Assembly (NCBI RefSeq): GCF_023161965.1
Contig: NZ_JALNTY010000002.1
Location: 274,552-338,551 of the forward strand
Direction: 5' to 3'
Length of the DNA stretch: 64,000 nt
Source: Anaerosoma tenue
Lineage (GTDB): Bacteria > Actinomycetota > Coriobacteriia > Anaerosomatales > Anaerosomataceae
A program made the position numbers and the translations under genes. Of the stretch, positions 34,760 to 44,427 are shown piece by piece; position 1 is the stretch's first letter, and the number at the start of each line of letters is the position of its first letter. The notes under the pieces were generated by a model. The model saw only the letters and a list, made by a program, of their open reading frames with translations, was not told the DNA's origin and made no database searches.

Positions 34760-35317
34760 CTAGTTGCCCATACCAGGGAGCGTCCGTGACTTGACGAGCC
34801 ACTCCTCGCCGTCCTTCACGAAGGTCCACAGGTACTGGAAGTCGCCGCCGGGCATGGTGGCGGTGGCCGTCACCTGGCTCTGATCGCCTTCCTCTGCCAC
34901 GGAGTCGATCGCGAAGCCTGTGATGCCATAGCCGTTCAGCTGCTCCGAGAAGGCCTCGAGCGAGCCGTAGTCCTGCTGCTTGGCTACGGGAAGCAGCGAA
35001 TACGCGCCTTCGAAGTCACCCTCGACCACCGCGTCGAAATACGCGGTGACGTGCTGTTCCGGGGTCGTGCCCGCGGCGACCCTGGTGGCCGTCGCCGGAT
35101 CGAACTCGGCCTCCTCGGCGGACCCGGTCATGCCGCTTGGCATGCTTGCCGCCGCCTCACCCGACACGGCAGTGCCGGTGGCTCCGCTATCCGCCGAGGT
35201 CGAACCGCTACCCGAAAGCACCAGGTAGACCACGATCGCCGCCAGGAGCACGACCACCACGACCAGGAGGATCATGACGGTCCGGTTGGGCGCCGTCGTG
35301 CTGGGAGTCTCTTCCAT
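34760..35317 (-). CDS. Membrane-anchored protein with NTF2/DUF4878-like domain
   Basis: The 185-residue protein has one membrane helix (residues 15-37), a Ser/Gly/Ala-rich spacer and a C-terminal domain (residues 85-185) with TPEQHVTAYFDAVVEGDFEGAYSLL, characteristic of NTF2-like lipoprotein or DUF4878 families. No catalytic residues are recognised. The ATG at 35315-35317 is preferred over the adjacent one because the AGGA site is better spaced. Confidence 0.72.
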   Translation of the reverse strand: MEETPSTTAPNRTVMILLVVVVVLLAAIVVYLVLSGSGSTSADSGATGTAVSGEAAASMPSGMTGSAEEAEFDPATATRVAAGTTPEQHVTAYFDAVVEGDFEGAYSLLPVAKQQDYGSLEAFSEQLNGYGITGFAIDSVAEEGDQSQVTATATMPGGDFQYLWTFVKDGEEWLVKSRTLPGMGN

Positions 35318-35475
35318 CATCGTCCTTCCACACGCTTGTCTGTACTGCGCTTGAGCGCCCGGACAGCATACGCCCTGTGCGAAGGCCGTACAATCCGGCA
35401 CCCGGCTACGAGCGAACCGCGTGCCGATATGGGCGACCGGGCGCGCCTGCCGGACGGACGAGCCCGGCTATCAGG

Positions 35476-36225
35476 CTACTCTGCGCTCCGGGCCTCCGTG
35501 CCGACGGCATCCCACACCGACTCGACAAGCGCATCGAACCCGGGTAGCGGCGCCTCCTCGAGGCGACCCTCATCGGCAGCGGCCGTCTGCTCGGGAACAA
35601 GCGGCAATCGCGCGAGGAGCCTGGCGCCCCCTTGCACCAGGCGCTCCTCGCCGCTGGCGCCGAAGAGATCGATGCGCTGACCGCAGTGGGGGCAGTCCAG
35701 ATAGGCCATGTTCTCCACGAAGCCGAGCAGCGGCACGTCCACCTGGGCCGCCATGTCCTGAGACTTCCGCGCCACGGTGGTCACGAGATCCTGCGGCGTG
35801 GACACGGCCACGATGGCGTCTGGCTTGATCGATTGCAGGACGGTGAGCGCGGCGTCGGAGGTGCCAGGGGGCATGTCGATCACCATGACCTCCGTATCCT
35901 CCCAGTCGGTGTCGTCGTGGAGCTGGTCGATGGCCCTTGAGATGAGCGGCCCCCGCCAGATCACCGCCTTGTCATCGGCTGGCAGCAGCAGGCTCATCGA
36001 GACCACGGCGATCCCTGTGGCGCTCCGGCCCACGGCCATGCTGCCGTTCTGGTTCGTGCGAGGCCCTTTGGGTACTCCGAGCACATGCGGAATGGACGCC
36101 CCGGTGATGTCGGCGTCGAGCACCCCGACGGCCAGACCCCTACGACGCAATCCGATCGCAAGCCCTGCCGCCACGAACGACTTGCCGACCCCACCCTTGC
36201 CGCTCATCACCGCGATGCGCTTCAT
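35476..36225 (-). CDS. Mrp/NBP35-type P-loop iron-sulfur carrier
   Basis: The 249-residue protein has the deviant Walker A SGKGGVGKS (residues 8-16), DADITGASIP, and the C-terminal CPHCG pair that bridges a [4Fe-4S] cluster in the Mrp dimer. Mrp proteins carry and deliver clusters to apoproteins. It lacks the N-terminal DUF59 domain seen in some family members. Several cluster proteins in the window (Hcp, ferredoxin, DinG, AddB, RlmN) would be clients. Confidence 0.92.
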   Translation of the reverse strand: MKRIAVMSGKGGVGKSFVAAGLAIGLRRRGLAVGVLDADITGASIPHVLGVPKGPRTNQNGSMAVGRSATGIAVVSMSLLLPADDKAVIWRGPLISRAIDQLHDDTDWEDTEVMVIDMPPGTSDAALTVLQSIKPDAIVAVSTPQDLVTTVARKSQDMAAQVDVPLLGFVENMAYLDCPHCGQRIDLFGASGEERLVQGGARLLARLPLVPEQTAAADEGRLEEAPLPGFDALVESVWDAVGTEARSAE

Positions 36226-36442
36226 CCTGGGGGCACTTCCCTTCTCGTACCGCGGCGGACCCGGGTGAGGGACTCACAGCCGGGCCGCCTGCTATTAGTA
36301 GACACTAACTCGCGCGCTACCCATGCTATGTCCCGGCTTTCGCCTGCGTCAACCCGTGAGGTGGCGCCGATGGACACCGCGGGTCCCGTGTCGCATGCTC
36401 GGCTACAATCAAAGGAGACGGCCGCTCCAACGAAAGACGCGC

Positions 36443-38539
36443 ATGGACGCCCCGAACCGCAGACCCGTGAAAGACGCTGTGTCACGTGCGGGCATGCGTC
36501 TGTCCACCCGCGTGCAGGTGATCATGGCGCTCTCCACCGCCGTGGTCTTCACGGTGATCGCCACGATCGTAGGGCTTGGCGTCACGCAGTACTCGCGCTC
36601 ACTCGCCGCCGACGAGGCCAAGCGCCAACTCGACATGATCAGCGTGCAGTTCGATCTCGAGGCGAGCCGGCTCGACGCCCTGATCGCCGGCTTCTGTGAG
36701 TATGGCGCCGCCACGGGCGATGACACCCACGACGCTGCGTTGTCCCTCGAGCGATGGCTTGCCACGGAGTCGCCCGCCGACGTGATGGTGTGCGTCGGCG
36801 AGAACGGTGACGTGAGCGCCTCCCGGGGCAACGCGGACGACACCGCTGCGCTGCTCTCCCTGCTGTCGTCGTACCCCGGCGGCGTTCGCGGCCCTGTGCT
36901 GCTTCCCTCGGGCCCGGCCGTGGTGGCCGTGCGCGCGGGGGGTCTCGGCACCGGGACGACCGCGATAGCGCGTCCACTCTCCGAGTCGCTGGTGACCGTT
37001 GACAAGCACACGACCGAGCTTCTCCCGCCGACACCCGACAACGCCGACGGGAGCGATCCGCGCGGGATCCCACTGCCTACCGGCTATCTCACCGCTACGG
37101 CCGATACGCGGGACGGGCTCTTCATCACCCACGCCACGCTCACCGGGGTCGATGGCCAGCCCGCAGTGACCGTGGTCATCGAGCGTCCGGATCCGGGCCT
37201 CGGCCAGGGGCGGCTCTGGCTCGTGCTCGTGGTCCCGATCGCACTCGGTCTTGTCACTGTGGGCCTGGGGTATCTGCTCGGCATGGCCGTGGGGAGAAGC
37301 GTCACGCGTCCCCTCCACCGGTTCGTGACGTACCTGCAGGAGCAGGGCTATATGGCGCTCCAGGGACTCCGCACGGACGACGGACTGATCGTCGAGCCGG
37401 GCCTGCCGGGCGACTTCGCCGAGCTGGGAGGCGTCATCCACGACCTGATGACCCAGCTCCGCATCAACCAGGCGGAACTGATGGAGGCGAACGACCAAGC
37501 GCTGGCCGCCGAGCGCGCGTTCCGCACCGTGGTCGAGGAATCCCCCGAGGTGAAGATCCTCGTCCGCGGAGGCGTGGTGGAGATAGCGAACCCCGCAGCG
37601 GCCCACTTCTTCGGCCTTCGCCTTGGTGACCTGCTGCGCGCGGAACCCGACGGGCTCTTCGCCGGTGTGGAGTTCTTTGATGAGGAGGGCGGGCGGGTCG
37701 GCCTGCTTGACATCGCCCGTGAGAACAGCGGCCAGGCCTCGGTCGTGCGATGTGTGACGGGTGACGATCGCGCCGAGCGCTGGATGGAGATCAGCGTGGC
37801 CTTCATCGACCCCGATGCCCATGACTACGTCATCTCGGCTCGTGATATCACCGAGCAGCGCCGGCTCGAGGCCTTGCGAGAAGAAGTGCTGTCGCTGGCC
37901 TCTCACGACCTCCGTAGCCCCCTCACCGTGGTGCGGGGCTACCTCGACATCCTCGACACGCCCATCCCGGACACCCAGCGCCAGAAGGCGGTGGGCGGCG
38001 CCCGCCGCGCCACCGAACGGCTCGAGAGCCTTCTGAACGACCTGCTTTATGCCACACGGGCCGATCGGGTGCTCGCGCCGCAGGTCCTGCGGCCGGTGGA
38101 CCTGAGCGCACTCGCACACTCAGTGGCCGCCTCGCTCCAGATCGGAGCCCTCCAGACCATCAAGGTGTCTGCTGCCGAACCGATGGTGGTCCTGGGTGAC
38201 AGCGACCGCCTGGAGCAGGCGATCACGAACCTCGTAGGCAACGCCATCAAGCACGGACCTGCCGAGGGGGTGATCTCGGTCGGGGTCGCGTCGGTCGACG
38301 GACATGCGCGCGTCACCGTGTCGGATGAGGGGCCGGGGATTCCGGAGGAGCAGCGCGAATCGTTATTCGACCGTGGTGTGCGCGGGTCGAGCGACGCGCC
38401 GGGCAGCGGGCTCGGGCTGTACATCGTCCGGGTCGTGGCCGAGGCCCACAACGGTCAGGCATTCGTGGAGCCGGATGACGGCGGGACGCGTTTCGTCATC
38501 GACCTTCCGCTCATCGCGGAGAACGAGGGTCCGTCCTAG
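36443..38539 (+). CDS. Hybrid membrane sensor histidine kinase (CHASE4-PAS-HisKA)
   Basis: The 698-residue kinase has a membrane helix (residues 23-47), an extracellular CHASE4-like domain (residues 48-255), a second helix (256-280), a short juxtamembrane coil, a PAS domain (about 350-470), and the kinase core with H488 (SHDLRSPL), the N box (NAIKHG, about 597), DEGPGIP and the GSGLGLYIV G-boxes. No response regulator is adjacent. A TACAAT -10-like box lies about 35 bases before the ATG. Its signal is unknown. Confidence 0.9.
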   Translation: MDAPNRRPVKDAVSRAGMRLSTRVQVIMALSTAVVFTVIATIVGLGVTQYSRSLAADEAKRQLDMISVQFDLEASRLDALIAGFCEYGAATGDDTHDAALSLERWLATESPADVMVCVGENGDVSASRGNADDTAALLSLLSSYPGGVRGPVLLPSGPAVVAVRAGGLGTGTTAIARPLSESLVTVDKHTTELLPPTPDNADGSDPRGIPLPTGYLTATADTRDGLFITHATLTGVDGQPAVTVVIERPDPGLGQGRLWLVLVVPIALGLVTVGLGYLLGMAVGRSVTRPLHRFVTYLQEQGYMALQGLRTDDGLIVEPGLPGDFAELGGVIHDLMTQLRINQAELMEANDQALAAERAFRTVVEESPEVKILVRGGVVEIANPAAAHFFGLRLGDLLRAEPDGLFAGVEFFDEEGGRVGLLDIARENSGQASVVRCVTGDDRAERWMEISVAFIDPDAHDYVISARDITEQRRLEALREEVLSLASHDLRSPLTVVRGYLDILDTPIPDTQRQKAVGGARRATERLESLLNDLLYATRADRVLAPQVLRPVDLSALAHSVAASLQIGALQTIKVSAAEPMVVLGDSDRLEQAITNLVGNAIKHGPAEGVISVGVASVDGHARVTVSDEGPGIPEEQRESLFDRGVRGSSDAPGSGLGLYIVRVVAEAHNGQAFVEPDDGGTRFVIDLPLIAENEGPS

Positions 38540-39465
38540 GCGAGCGCGAGAGAAACAAGCCGGTCGCACAGTTGCGGGAACTCGATGCCCGCCGCGCGCG
38601 CCGCATCCGGGAGAAGGCTCGTCCGCGTCATTCCGGGGATGGTGTTCACCTCCAGGAGGTACACCTCCCCCTCGTCGGTGACGATGGTGTCCGACCGGGA
38701 CATCCCGCGGCAGCGAAGCGCACGGTGCGCCTCCACCGCGACCCTCTGGCACTCTCTCCGGGCCCCTTCTGCGACCCGTGCAGGAATGATGTGCCTGCTC
38801 ATGCCCGGGATGTACTTGGATTCGTAGTCGTAGAACTCGTGCTCCGGGACGATCTCGAGGGTGGGAAGCGGCTCGAGGTCCTCGTTGCCGAGGACGCCGA
38901 CCGTGACTTCCGCTCCCGCGACGAACTGCTCGATGAGCACCGTGTGGTCGTGCCGGAGAGCCTCCTCGATGGCCGGACCGAGCTCGTTGCGATCATGGAC
39001 GATCGACATGCCCACCGAGGAGCCTTCGCTCACCGGCTTCACCACGACCTTGTCGCCAAGCCGCGCGCTGATGGCGTCCAGAGCGACATCGTCCCCCGCG
39101 CGCACCGTCTCCCACGCAGGAGTCTTGATACCCGCAGAAACGAAGACCTGCTTCGAGACCACCTTGTCCATGGCGAGCGCGCTCGCAAGGACACCCGATC
39201 CCACATACGGAAGCTCGAGCAACTCGAGCAGCCCTTGCACGGTCCCGTCTTCACCGAAGCGACCGTGCAGACAAATGAACGCCACATCGAAGCCACCCGT
39301 TCGCACGGTCTCTATGAAGCCGATATCCGCGGTATCCACACGTGTCACGGCATGGCCTGCCGATTCGAGCGCCACCGCCACCTGGTCGCCCGTGTTGAGC
39401 GACACCTCCCGCTCGGCCGAACGGCCTCCCAGGAGCACCGCTATGCGAAGACGCCCTTCGTTCAT
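38536..39465 (-). CDS. ddl: D-alanine-D-alanine ligase
   Basis: The 309-residue ATP-grasp ligase makes D-Ala-D-Ala for peptidoglycan. Visible motifs: GGRSAEREVSL, CLHGRFGEDG, the SEGSSVGMS loop, EVNTIPGMT. The ATG at 39463-39465 overlaps the stop of the upstream gene (ATGA). The stop overlaps that of the convergent histidine kinase gene. Confidence 0.96.
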   Translation of the reverse strand: MNEGRLRIAVLLGGRSAEREVSLNTGDQVAVALESAGHAVTRVDTADIGFIETVRTGGFDVAFICLHGRFGEDGTVQGLLELLELPYVGSGVLASALAMDKVVSKQVFVSAGIKTPAWETVRAGDDVALDAISARLGDKVVVKPVSEGSSVGMSIVHDRNELGPAIEEALRHDHTVLIEQFVAGAEVTVGVLGNEDLEPLPTLEIVPEHEFYDYESKYIPGMSRHIIPARVAEGARRECQRVAVEAHRALRCRGMSRSDTIVTDEGEVYLLEVNTIPGMTRTSLLPDAARAAGIEFPQLCDRLVSLALA

Positions 39466-39917
39466 CCGAGTGCTCCGCTCATCGTCATGACATCGAGACC
39501 GTACAGCGTGGCGATCCAGATGGCCACCCCGAAGAACGCGGCAAGCGAGCCACGCACCATCGCCGAAGCCAGGATACCGCGCCGTTTGTGCGCAGGGCGT
39601 CGCGCCCGGGCCGCCAGCCACACCACGAGCGACAACACCGGTCCAGCGGCCACGAGCCCCACCGCGGACCACATGAGCGGTTCATACGCCGGAAGAAAGC
39701 GTGCGGGCGACTGTGGTGTCGCGCCCGAAAGCAGGTAGCCGGAGACCGCTGACAGCAGGAGCCAGCAACCGAGGTAGGCGGCGAACGGAACCCAGGTGAG
39801 ACCGCCGTCGACCGCCTCGGCGAGGGCCGCGTCGGCACCACCGATGGCGATCGCGGCTTCATCCGCCGATGCTGACCGGTCGCCCTCGGGCATCATGCGT
39901 TCATCTGCTTCCGGCAC
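39462..39917 (-). CDS. Three-helix membrane protein upstream of ddl
   Basis: The 151-residue protein has a charged N-terminus and about three membrane segments (residues 30-55, 70-95, 115-140). No family is recognised. A GTG at 39915-39917 with a GGGGAG site eight bases upstream is preferred. It is coupled to ddl by an ATGA overlap, so a role in envelope synthesis is plausible. Confidence 0.68.
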   Translation of the reverse strand: MPEADERMMPEGDRSASADEAAIAIGGADAALAEAVDGGLTWVPFAAYLGCWLLLSAVSGYLLSGATPQSPARFLPAYEPLMWSAVGLVAAGPVLSLVVWLAARARRPAHKRRGILASAMVRGSLAAFFGVAIWIATLYGLDVMTMSGALG

Positions 39918-40104
39918 CCGTGTGACTCCCCTCGACCGTCTCTCGCGCAAGTCTAGTCGAGGGCCGTATGTCAGACAACGTGTGTGAACGATGCGCCCGA
40001 TGTGAAGCTTTCGTGGATTCGGCCCCCGGCAGACACGCACGCACACGGCGGGGCGTACTATGGGAACGCCGCAGATCGTCCTCGCAAGAGAAAGGACAGA
40101 GGAC

Positions 40105-41370
40105 ATGCATGACGAGACCAGCACGACACCTCCGGTGGGAACCACCGATACGACACCCGTGGTCGCCAGCGAACCTGCCCGGGACCCGGAACCGTCCCAG
40201 GCGATGCCGCCTGGCGCCCCAGGCGCCGGCTCCCATCGTTCATCACATGCCGCCATCGTGGCGTTCGCGATCGTCGGAGCACTTCTCGTGGGGGCTGCGG
40301 CTGGCTTCGTGGGCGGGTACGCCGCCGTGCGCCTCGCCCCGGATGAGCCGCGGGGCACGGATGCGATGTTGCCCGGGACGCCGGCGGCGGCGGACGTCGT
40401 GGCCGTTGCCGCGTCCACCTCGCTTCCGTCAGTGGTGAACATCGACATAATGGGCGGGCAGTCGAGCGAGGAAGAGCTGCCGTTCGACCATCCGAGCGTC
40501 CCGGTCCAGGGCGAGGGCTCGGGTGTCGCGTACCGGGAAGCGCCTGACGGCGGCACCTACATCATCACCAACAACCATGTCGTGGACGGCGCCGCCACCA
40601 TAGTGGTCACCGACTCGGCGGGTGATCGCCATGAAGCCGAACTCGTGGGCGGCGACGCCGACAGCGACATCGCGGTCGTACGTGTGGATGCCGAGATCCC
40701 GACCATCGCCATCGGCGACAGCGACGGACTCGTGGTGGGCCAGCTTGCGATAGCGATCGGCTCCCCGTACGGCCTCGAGCATTCGGTCACCGCGGGAGTG
40801 ATATCCGCCCTGCACCGGCCACTCACCGACTTCGGCGGTGTGGACGGCGAGTATCCCTACATCGACGCGATCCAGACCGATGCCGCCATCAACCCCGGGA
40901 ACTCGGGTGGAGCGCTGGTGGATCGCGAGGGCCGACTGATCGGCATCCCCTCGGCCATCTACAGCGGAAGCGGCTCATCCGACGGTGTAGGCCTCGCGAT
41001 CCCGGTGGACCGCGCGACGAACGCCGCCGACGAGCTGATCGACAAAGGCTATGTGGAGACACCGTTCCTCGGCGTCGTGGGGCAGACCGTGACCAGCGAC
41101 TTGGTGGCGAGCGAAGGCCTTCAGGTGGAGGAAGGCGCGTACATCGTGGAGATCACGCCGGGCACCGAGGCCGAGAAGGCAGGCGTGCAGCCTGGAGACG
41201 TTATCGTGTCGGTGGACGACGACCGTATCCGCACGATGGACGATCTCGTGCTTGCGGTCCGTCGCCGCTCCGTGGGCGACGACGTCACGCTCTCGATCCG
41301 GCGTGACGGTGAGGAGACGACGCTCACCATGCGGATAGGCGTCAAGCCGGAGGGTCTCAGCACGAACTAG
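40105..41370 (+). CDS. HtrA/DegP-type serine protease with PDZ domain
   Basis: The 421-residue protein has a Pro/Thr-rich cytoplasmic start, one membrane helix (about 48-70), a trypsin-like domain with H158 (TNNHVV), D188 (DADSDIAVV) and S267 (GNSGGAL), and one PDZ domain (residues 330-415). It degrades or refolds damaged envelope proteins. The ATG has AAGGAC as ribosome site. Confidence 0.95.
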   Translation: MHDETSTTPPVGTTDTTPVVASEPARDPEPSQAMPPGAPGAGSHRSSHAAIVAFAIVGALLVGAAAGFVGGYAAVRLAPDEPRGTDAMLPGTPAAADVVAVAASTSLPSVVNIDIMGGQSSEEELPFDHPSVPVQGEGSGVAYREAPDGGTYIITNNHVVDGAATIVVTDSAGDRHEAELVGGDADSDIAVVRVDAEIPTIAIGDSDGLVVGQLAIAIGSPYGLEHSVTAGVISALHRPLTDFGGVDGEYPYIDAIQTDAAINPGNSGGALVDREGRLIGIPSAIYSGSGSSDGVGLAIPVDRATNAADELIDKGYVETPFLGVVGQTVTSDLVASEGLQVEEGAYIVEITPGTEAEKAGVQPGDVIVSVDDDRIRTMDDLVLAVRRRSVGDDVTLSIRRDGEETTLTMRIGVKPEGLSTN

Positions 41371-41412
41371 CCGGCCGCCGGTGCTACCGGAGGATCACGA
41401 GAGACCGCACAA

Positions 41413-41440
41413 GAAAGGCGCCCCCGCGGGGGCGCCTTTC
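41413..41440. terminator. Bidirectional terminator
   Basis: GAAAGGCGCCCCC-GC-GGGGGCGCCTTTC is a perfect 28-base palindrome with A/T-rich ends, between the convergent HtrA and cytochrome genes. Each strand ends in a run of T. Confidence 0.9.
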
Positions 41441-41457
41441 GTTCCGTGCGGACCGCA

Positions 41458-42822
41458 TCACTGCTTCGCGCGACTCCGCGTGATGAGATAGATCGCGATA
41501 CCGAGCACGAGCACGCCCGCGCCGATGAGCAGGAGCTCGACCGTGCCAAGACCTGTGTCGGCCTCGACCGGCTCTTCATCCGCCTCCGGCTCCTCGACGT
41601 CCTCGTCGGCCTCGGCCGCCTCGGCTGAGCTGTACACGACCTCGGTCACCTCGGCCATCGTGGTGGTAGGCACGTCGACGCCAGCCTTGTCCGCGATCTC
41701 CTCCGAGCACGACCGGTAGTACAGCGCCGCCTTCACGGTCACCGGGCCGGACGCCATCGGGAAGCTGTACTCGTTTGAGGTGGACTCCTGCGGCGGGATG
41801 CGGTCGTCGCTGTAGATGGCCACCGCGTCCCACATCTCTGCGGGATGGTTGCCGTCCGCGTCCTCCATGATGGTGCCGAACTCCCTGCGCTCGCTCAACA
41901 GCTCGGCGCCGTTCTCGTCGGTCGCCGTGACCTCCAGCCACATCTGGCGCACCTCGGTGAGACCCGTGGGCAGGTAGTGACCGGCTCCTGAGTTCGTGAT
42001 CGTGGTCATCACGGGCACCTCGCCGCTCTCCACGACCTCCGGCACCTCGAGCTCGAGAGTGGCCGCGGCCTTCAGGCGCTCCTCGGCCAGCACCGCGTCA
42101 CCGAGCGCGACATTCCCGCCGGCGAACGTCATCGTGTAGATGTGCTCCCGTTCCGGGCCGGTGGACGCCGCCTTGCCGGGATTCGGCTTGGTGACGCCGG
42201 GGCCGGGGGTCATGTGGCAGTCCTGACACACGACGCCCTCGGCCGCGTAGGGACCCTCGCTCCACTCGGTGTACGTTGCCTCCAGGTGCACACCGTTCGT
42301 GGGATGGTTGACGTTGTGGCACGAACCGCAGAACTCGGCCGTCTCGTGGAACTGCGAATACGCGGCCGCGTGAGGAGCCTGCGGATCCTTGAGCTGCGCA
42401 ACGCGGACGTCCTCCTCACTGACGATCTGCGAGGCGTTGCCGACAGGATCGGTGGTGCCGGTCACGTGATGGCAGAACGTACAGGTCACGCCCTCCATAC
42501 CGACATCCGAGACGCCCGAGTGGTCGAGCCCCTCGGCCTCCCCGGCCATCACCGCGATGGGTGAATGGCACTGCAGGCAGAACGGGGTCACCTCACCATC
42601 GGTGGCCTCGTCAGCCTCGGCGAGTTTGCTCAGGTAGATGGGATCGGTCAGGGCCTGCTGGTGCATCGATGGCTGCCATTGGCCGACGAGCTCCGAGTGG
42701 CATCCACACCCGGTCGAAGCCGGGAAGTTCGAGCTCGGCATCGACGGCAGGGCGCTCGCGGCGGCCGGAAGCGCCACGAGGATCACCACCAGTACGGCTG
42801 CCAGGCGTGTGGTCCGTGACAT
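41458..42822 (-). CDS. Multiheme c-type cytochrome, membrane anchored (copy 2)
   Basis: The 454-residue protein has a signal sequence (1-25), haem motifs GCGCH (CxCH form), CLQCH, CTFCH, CGSCH and CQDCH, a beta-rich domain (residues 240-365), an acidic spacer and a C-terminal membrane helix. The layout resembles the cytochrome c554/NrfH-type electron-transfer family. Four motifs are canonical CxxCH; the first is not. ATG at 42820-42822 has GAGGAG five bases upstream. It follows its paralogue directly. Confidence 0.85.
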   Translation of the reverse strand: MSRTTRLAAVLVVILVALPAAASALPSMPSSNFPASTGCGCHSELVGQWQPSMHQQALTDPIYLSKLAEADEATDGEVTPFCLQCHSPIAVMAGEAEGLDHSGVSDVGMEGVTCTFCHHVTGTTDPVGNASQIVSEEDVRVAQLKDPQAPHAAAYSQFHETAEFCGSCHNVNHPTNGVHLEATYTEWSEGPYAAEGVVCQDCHMTPGPGVTKPNPGKAASTGPEREHIYTMTFAGGNVALGDAVLAEERLKAAATLELEVPEVVESGEVPVMTTITNSGAGHYLPTGLTEVRQMWLEVTATDENGAELLSERREFGTIMEDADGNHPAEMWDAVAIYSDDRIPPQESTSNEYSFPMASGPVTVKAALYYRSCSEEIADKAGVDVPTTTMAEVTEVVYSSAEAAEADEDVEEPEADEEPVEADTGLGTVELLLIGAGVLVLGIAIYLITRSRAKQ

Positions 42823-42879
42823 CACCGCTCCTCTCTCGAACGCCCGTGATCGTCGCGAGCGCTCAGCGTGACACGCCTG

Positions 42880-44235
42880 CTACGACGTGCCCTTCTTGTC
42901 CATGACGACCTTCATCACCACGAGCGCCGCAGCCATGAGCCCGAAGATGGCGACTGCTGACAGCAGGCCGATACCGCCACCGGTATCGTCCTGCATCGCC
43001 CGGAACTCGGTGTCGGTCATGCCCACGGCCTCAGCCGAAGGGTAGACCACGCTCACGGCCTCGGCCATCGTGGTCGTGGGTATCTCGACGCCTGACTTCT
43101 TCGCGATCTCCTCCGAGCACGACCGGTAGTACAGCGCCGCCTTCACGGTCACCGGGCCGGACGCCATCGGGAAGCTGTACTCGTTTGAGGTGGACTCCTG
43201 CGGCGGGATGCGGTCGTCGCTCTGGAATGCGACGGCGTCCCAGAGGTACACGGGGTAGTTGCCTTCGGCATCCCTGAGGACGCTGCCGAACTCCCTGCGC
43301 TCTCTCAGCAGCTCGGCGCCGTTCTCGTCGGTGGCCGTGACCTCGAGCCACATCTGGCGCACCTCGGTGAGACCCGTGGGCAGGTAGTGACCGGCCCCTG
43401 AGTTCGTGATCGTGGTCATCACGGGCACCTCGCCGCTCTCCACGACCTCCGGCACCTCGAGCTCGAGAGTGGCCGCCGCCTTCAGGCGCTCCTCAGCACG
43501 CACGGCGTCGCCGAGACCCACGTTGCCGCCGGCGAAGGTCATCATGTACACGTGATCGCGGGTGGGGCCGCCGCCGCCAGCCGTACCCTCGCGGGGCTTG
43601 GTAACGCCGGGGCCGGGAGTCATATGGCAGTCCTGACACACGATACCCGCTGCAGCGTACGGGCTGTCCTTCCACTCGGTGTATGTGGCCTCAAGATGCA
43701 TGCCGTTACCGGGATGGTTCACGTTGTGGCAGTTGCCGCAGAACTCCGCTGTCTCGTGAAACTGAGAGTATTCGGCGGGATGTGGCGCCTCCGGGTCCTG
43801 GATGTTGGCCAGCTTGACCCCGTCACCGGAGACCGCTGTGGAGGTGTCGCCGATCACGTCACCCTCGGTGCCGGTCACCTGATGGCAGAAGTCGCACGTG
43901 ACGCCCTCCATGCCCACGTCGGAGACCTTGGAGTGATCCAGGCTCACCAGTTCCCCTGCCATCACCGCTATCGGAGAGTGGCACGCGTTGCAGAACGGTC
44001 CAAGAGCCCCGCCCGTGGCCTCCTCGCCCAGTTCAAGTTCGTAGAGGTAGATCGGGTCGGTGAGCGCCTTCGCATGCATCGAGACACCCCACTGCTCCCT
44101 GAACGCCGCGTGACACCCGCAGCCGTCCGACGCCTCGAAGAGCGTGCTCGGCATCGATGGCAGCGCCAGCGCCGCCGACGGAACCACTGTGAGCGCGATG
44201 GCCAAGGCAAGCACTACGATCATCCTGTGTTTCAC
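42880..44235 (-). CDS. Multiheme c-type cytochrome, membrane anchored (copy 1)
   Basis: The 451-residue paralogue of the next gene has a signal sequence, GCGCH (CxCH), CNACH, CDFCH, CGNCH and CQDCH motifs, the same beta domain and a terminal membrane helix. Parts of the DNA are identical to copy 2. GTG at 44233-44235 with a GAGGGGG site starts the protein; the longer frame is antisense to rubrerythrin. The substrate or partner is unknown; extracellular electron transfer or nitrogen-oxide reduction are possible. Confidence 0.85.
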   Translation of the reverse strand: MKHRMIVVLALAIALTVVPSAALALPSMPSTLFEASDGCGCHAAFREQWGVSMHAKALTDPIYLYELELGEEATGGALGPFCNACHSPIAVMAGELVSLDHSKVSDVGMEGVTCDFCHQVTGTEGDVIGDTSTAVSGDGVKLANIQDPEAPHPAEYSQFHETAEFCGNCHNVNHPGNGMHLEATYTEWKDSPYAAAGIVCQDCHMTPGPGVTKPREGTAGGGGPTRDHVYMMTFAGGNVGLGDAVRAEERLKAAATLELEVPEVVESGEVPVMTTITNSGAGHYLPTGLTEVRQMWLEVTATDENGAELLRERREFGSVLRDAEGNYPVYLWDAVAFQSDDRIPPQESTSNEYSFPMASGPVTVKAALYYRSCSEEIAKKSGVEIPTTTMAEAVSVVYPSAEAVGMTDTEFRAMQDDTGGGIGLLSAVAIFGLMAAALVVMKVVMDKKGTS

Positions 44236-44427
44236 CTCGTGCCCCCTCTCATCCCCCGCGGGCCTGAATGGCCGCATGTCCAAGACAAACGTACCGCAGG
44301 ACGCCGCTGATTCGGATGCGCACCCGCTGAGCGGCACAGAACGCACGATGGAAGGCGGGATCTCTCCGGGTACTACACGTATGATGGTACCCGTGGACAC
44401 CGACCGACCCCCTGGAGGGAGTGCGAG

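Noticed and set aside
41458-44235. Possible insertion sequence or transposon around the duplicated cytochromes
   Set aside because: No transposase, terminal inverted repeats or target duplication were seen; identity is limited to coding parts, so duplication or conversion suffices.
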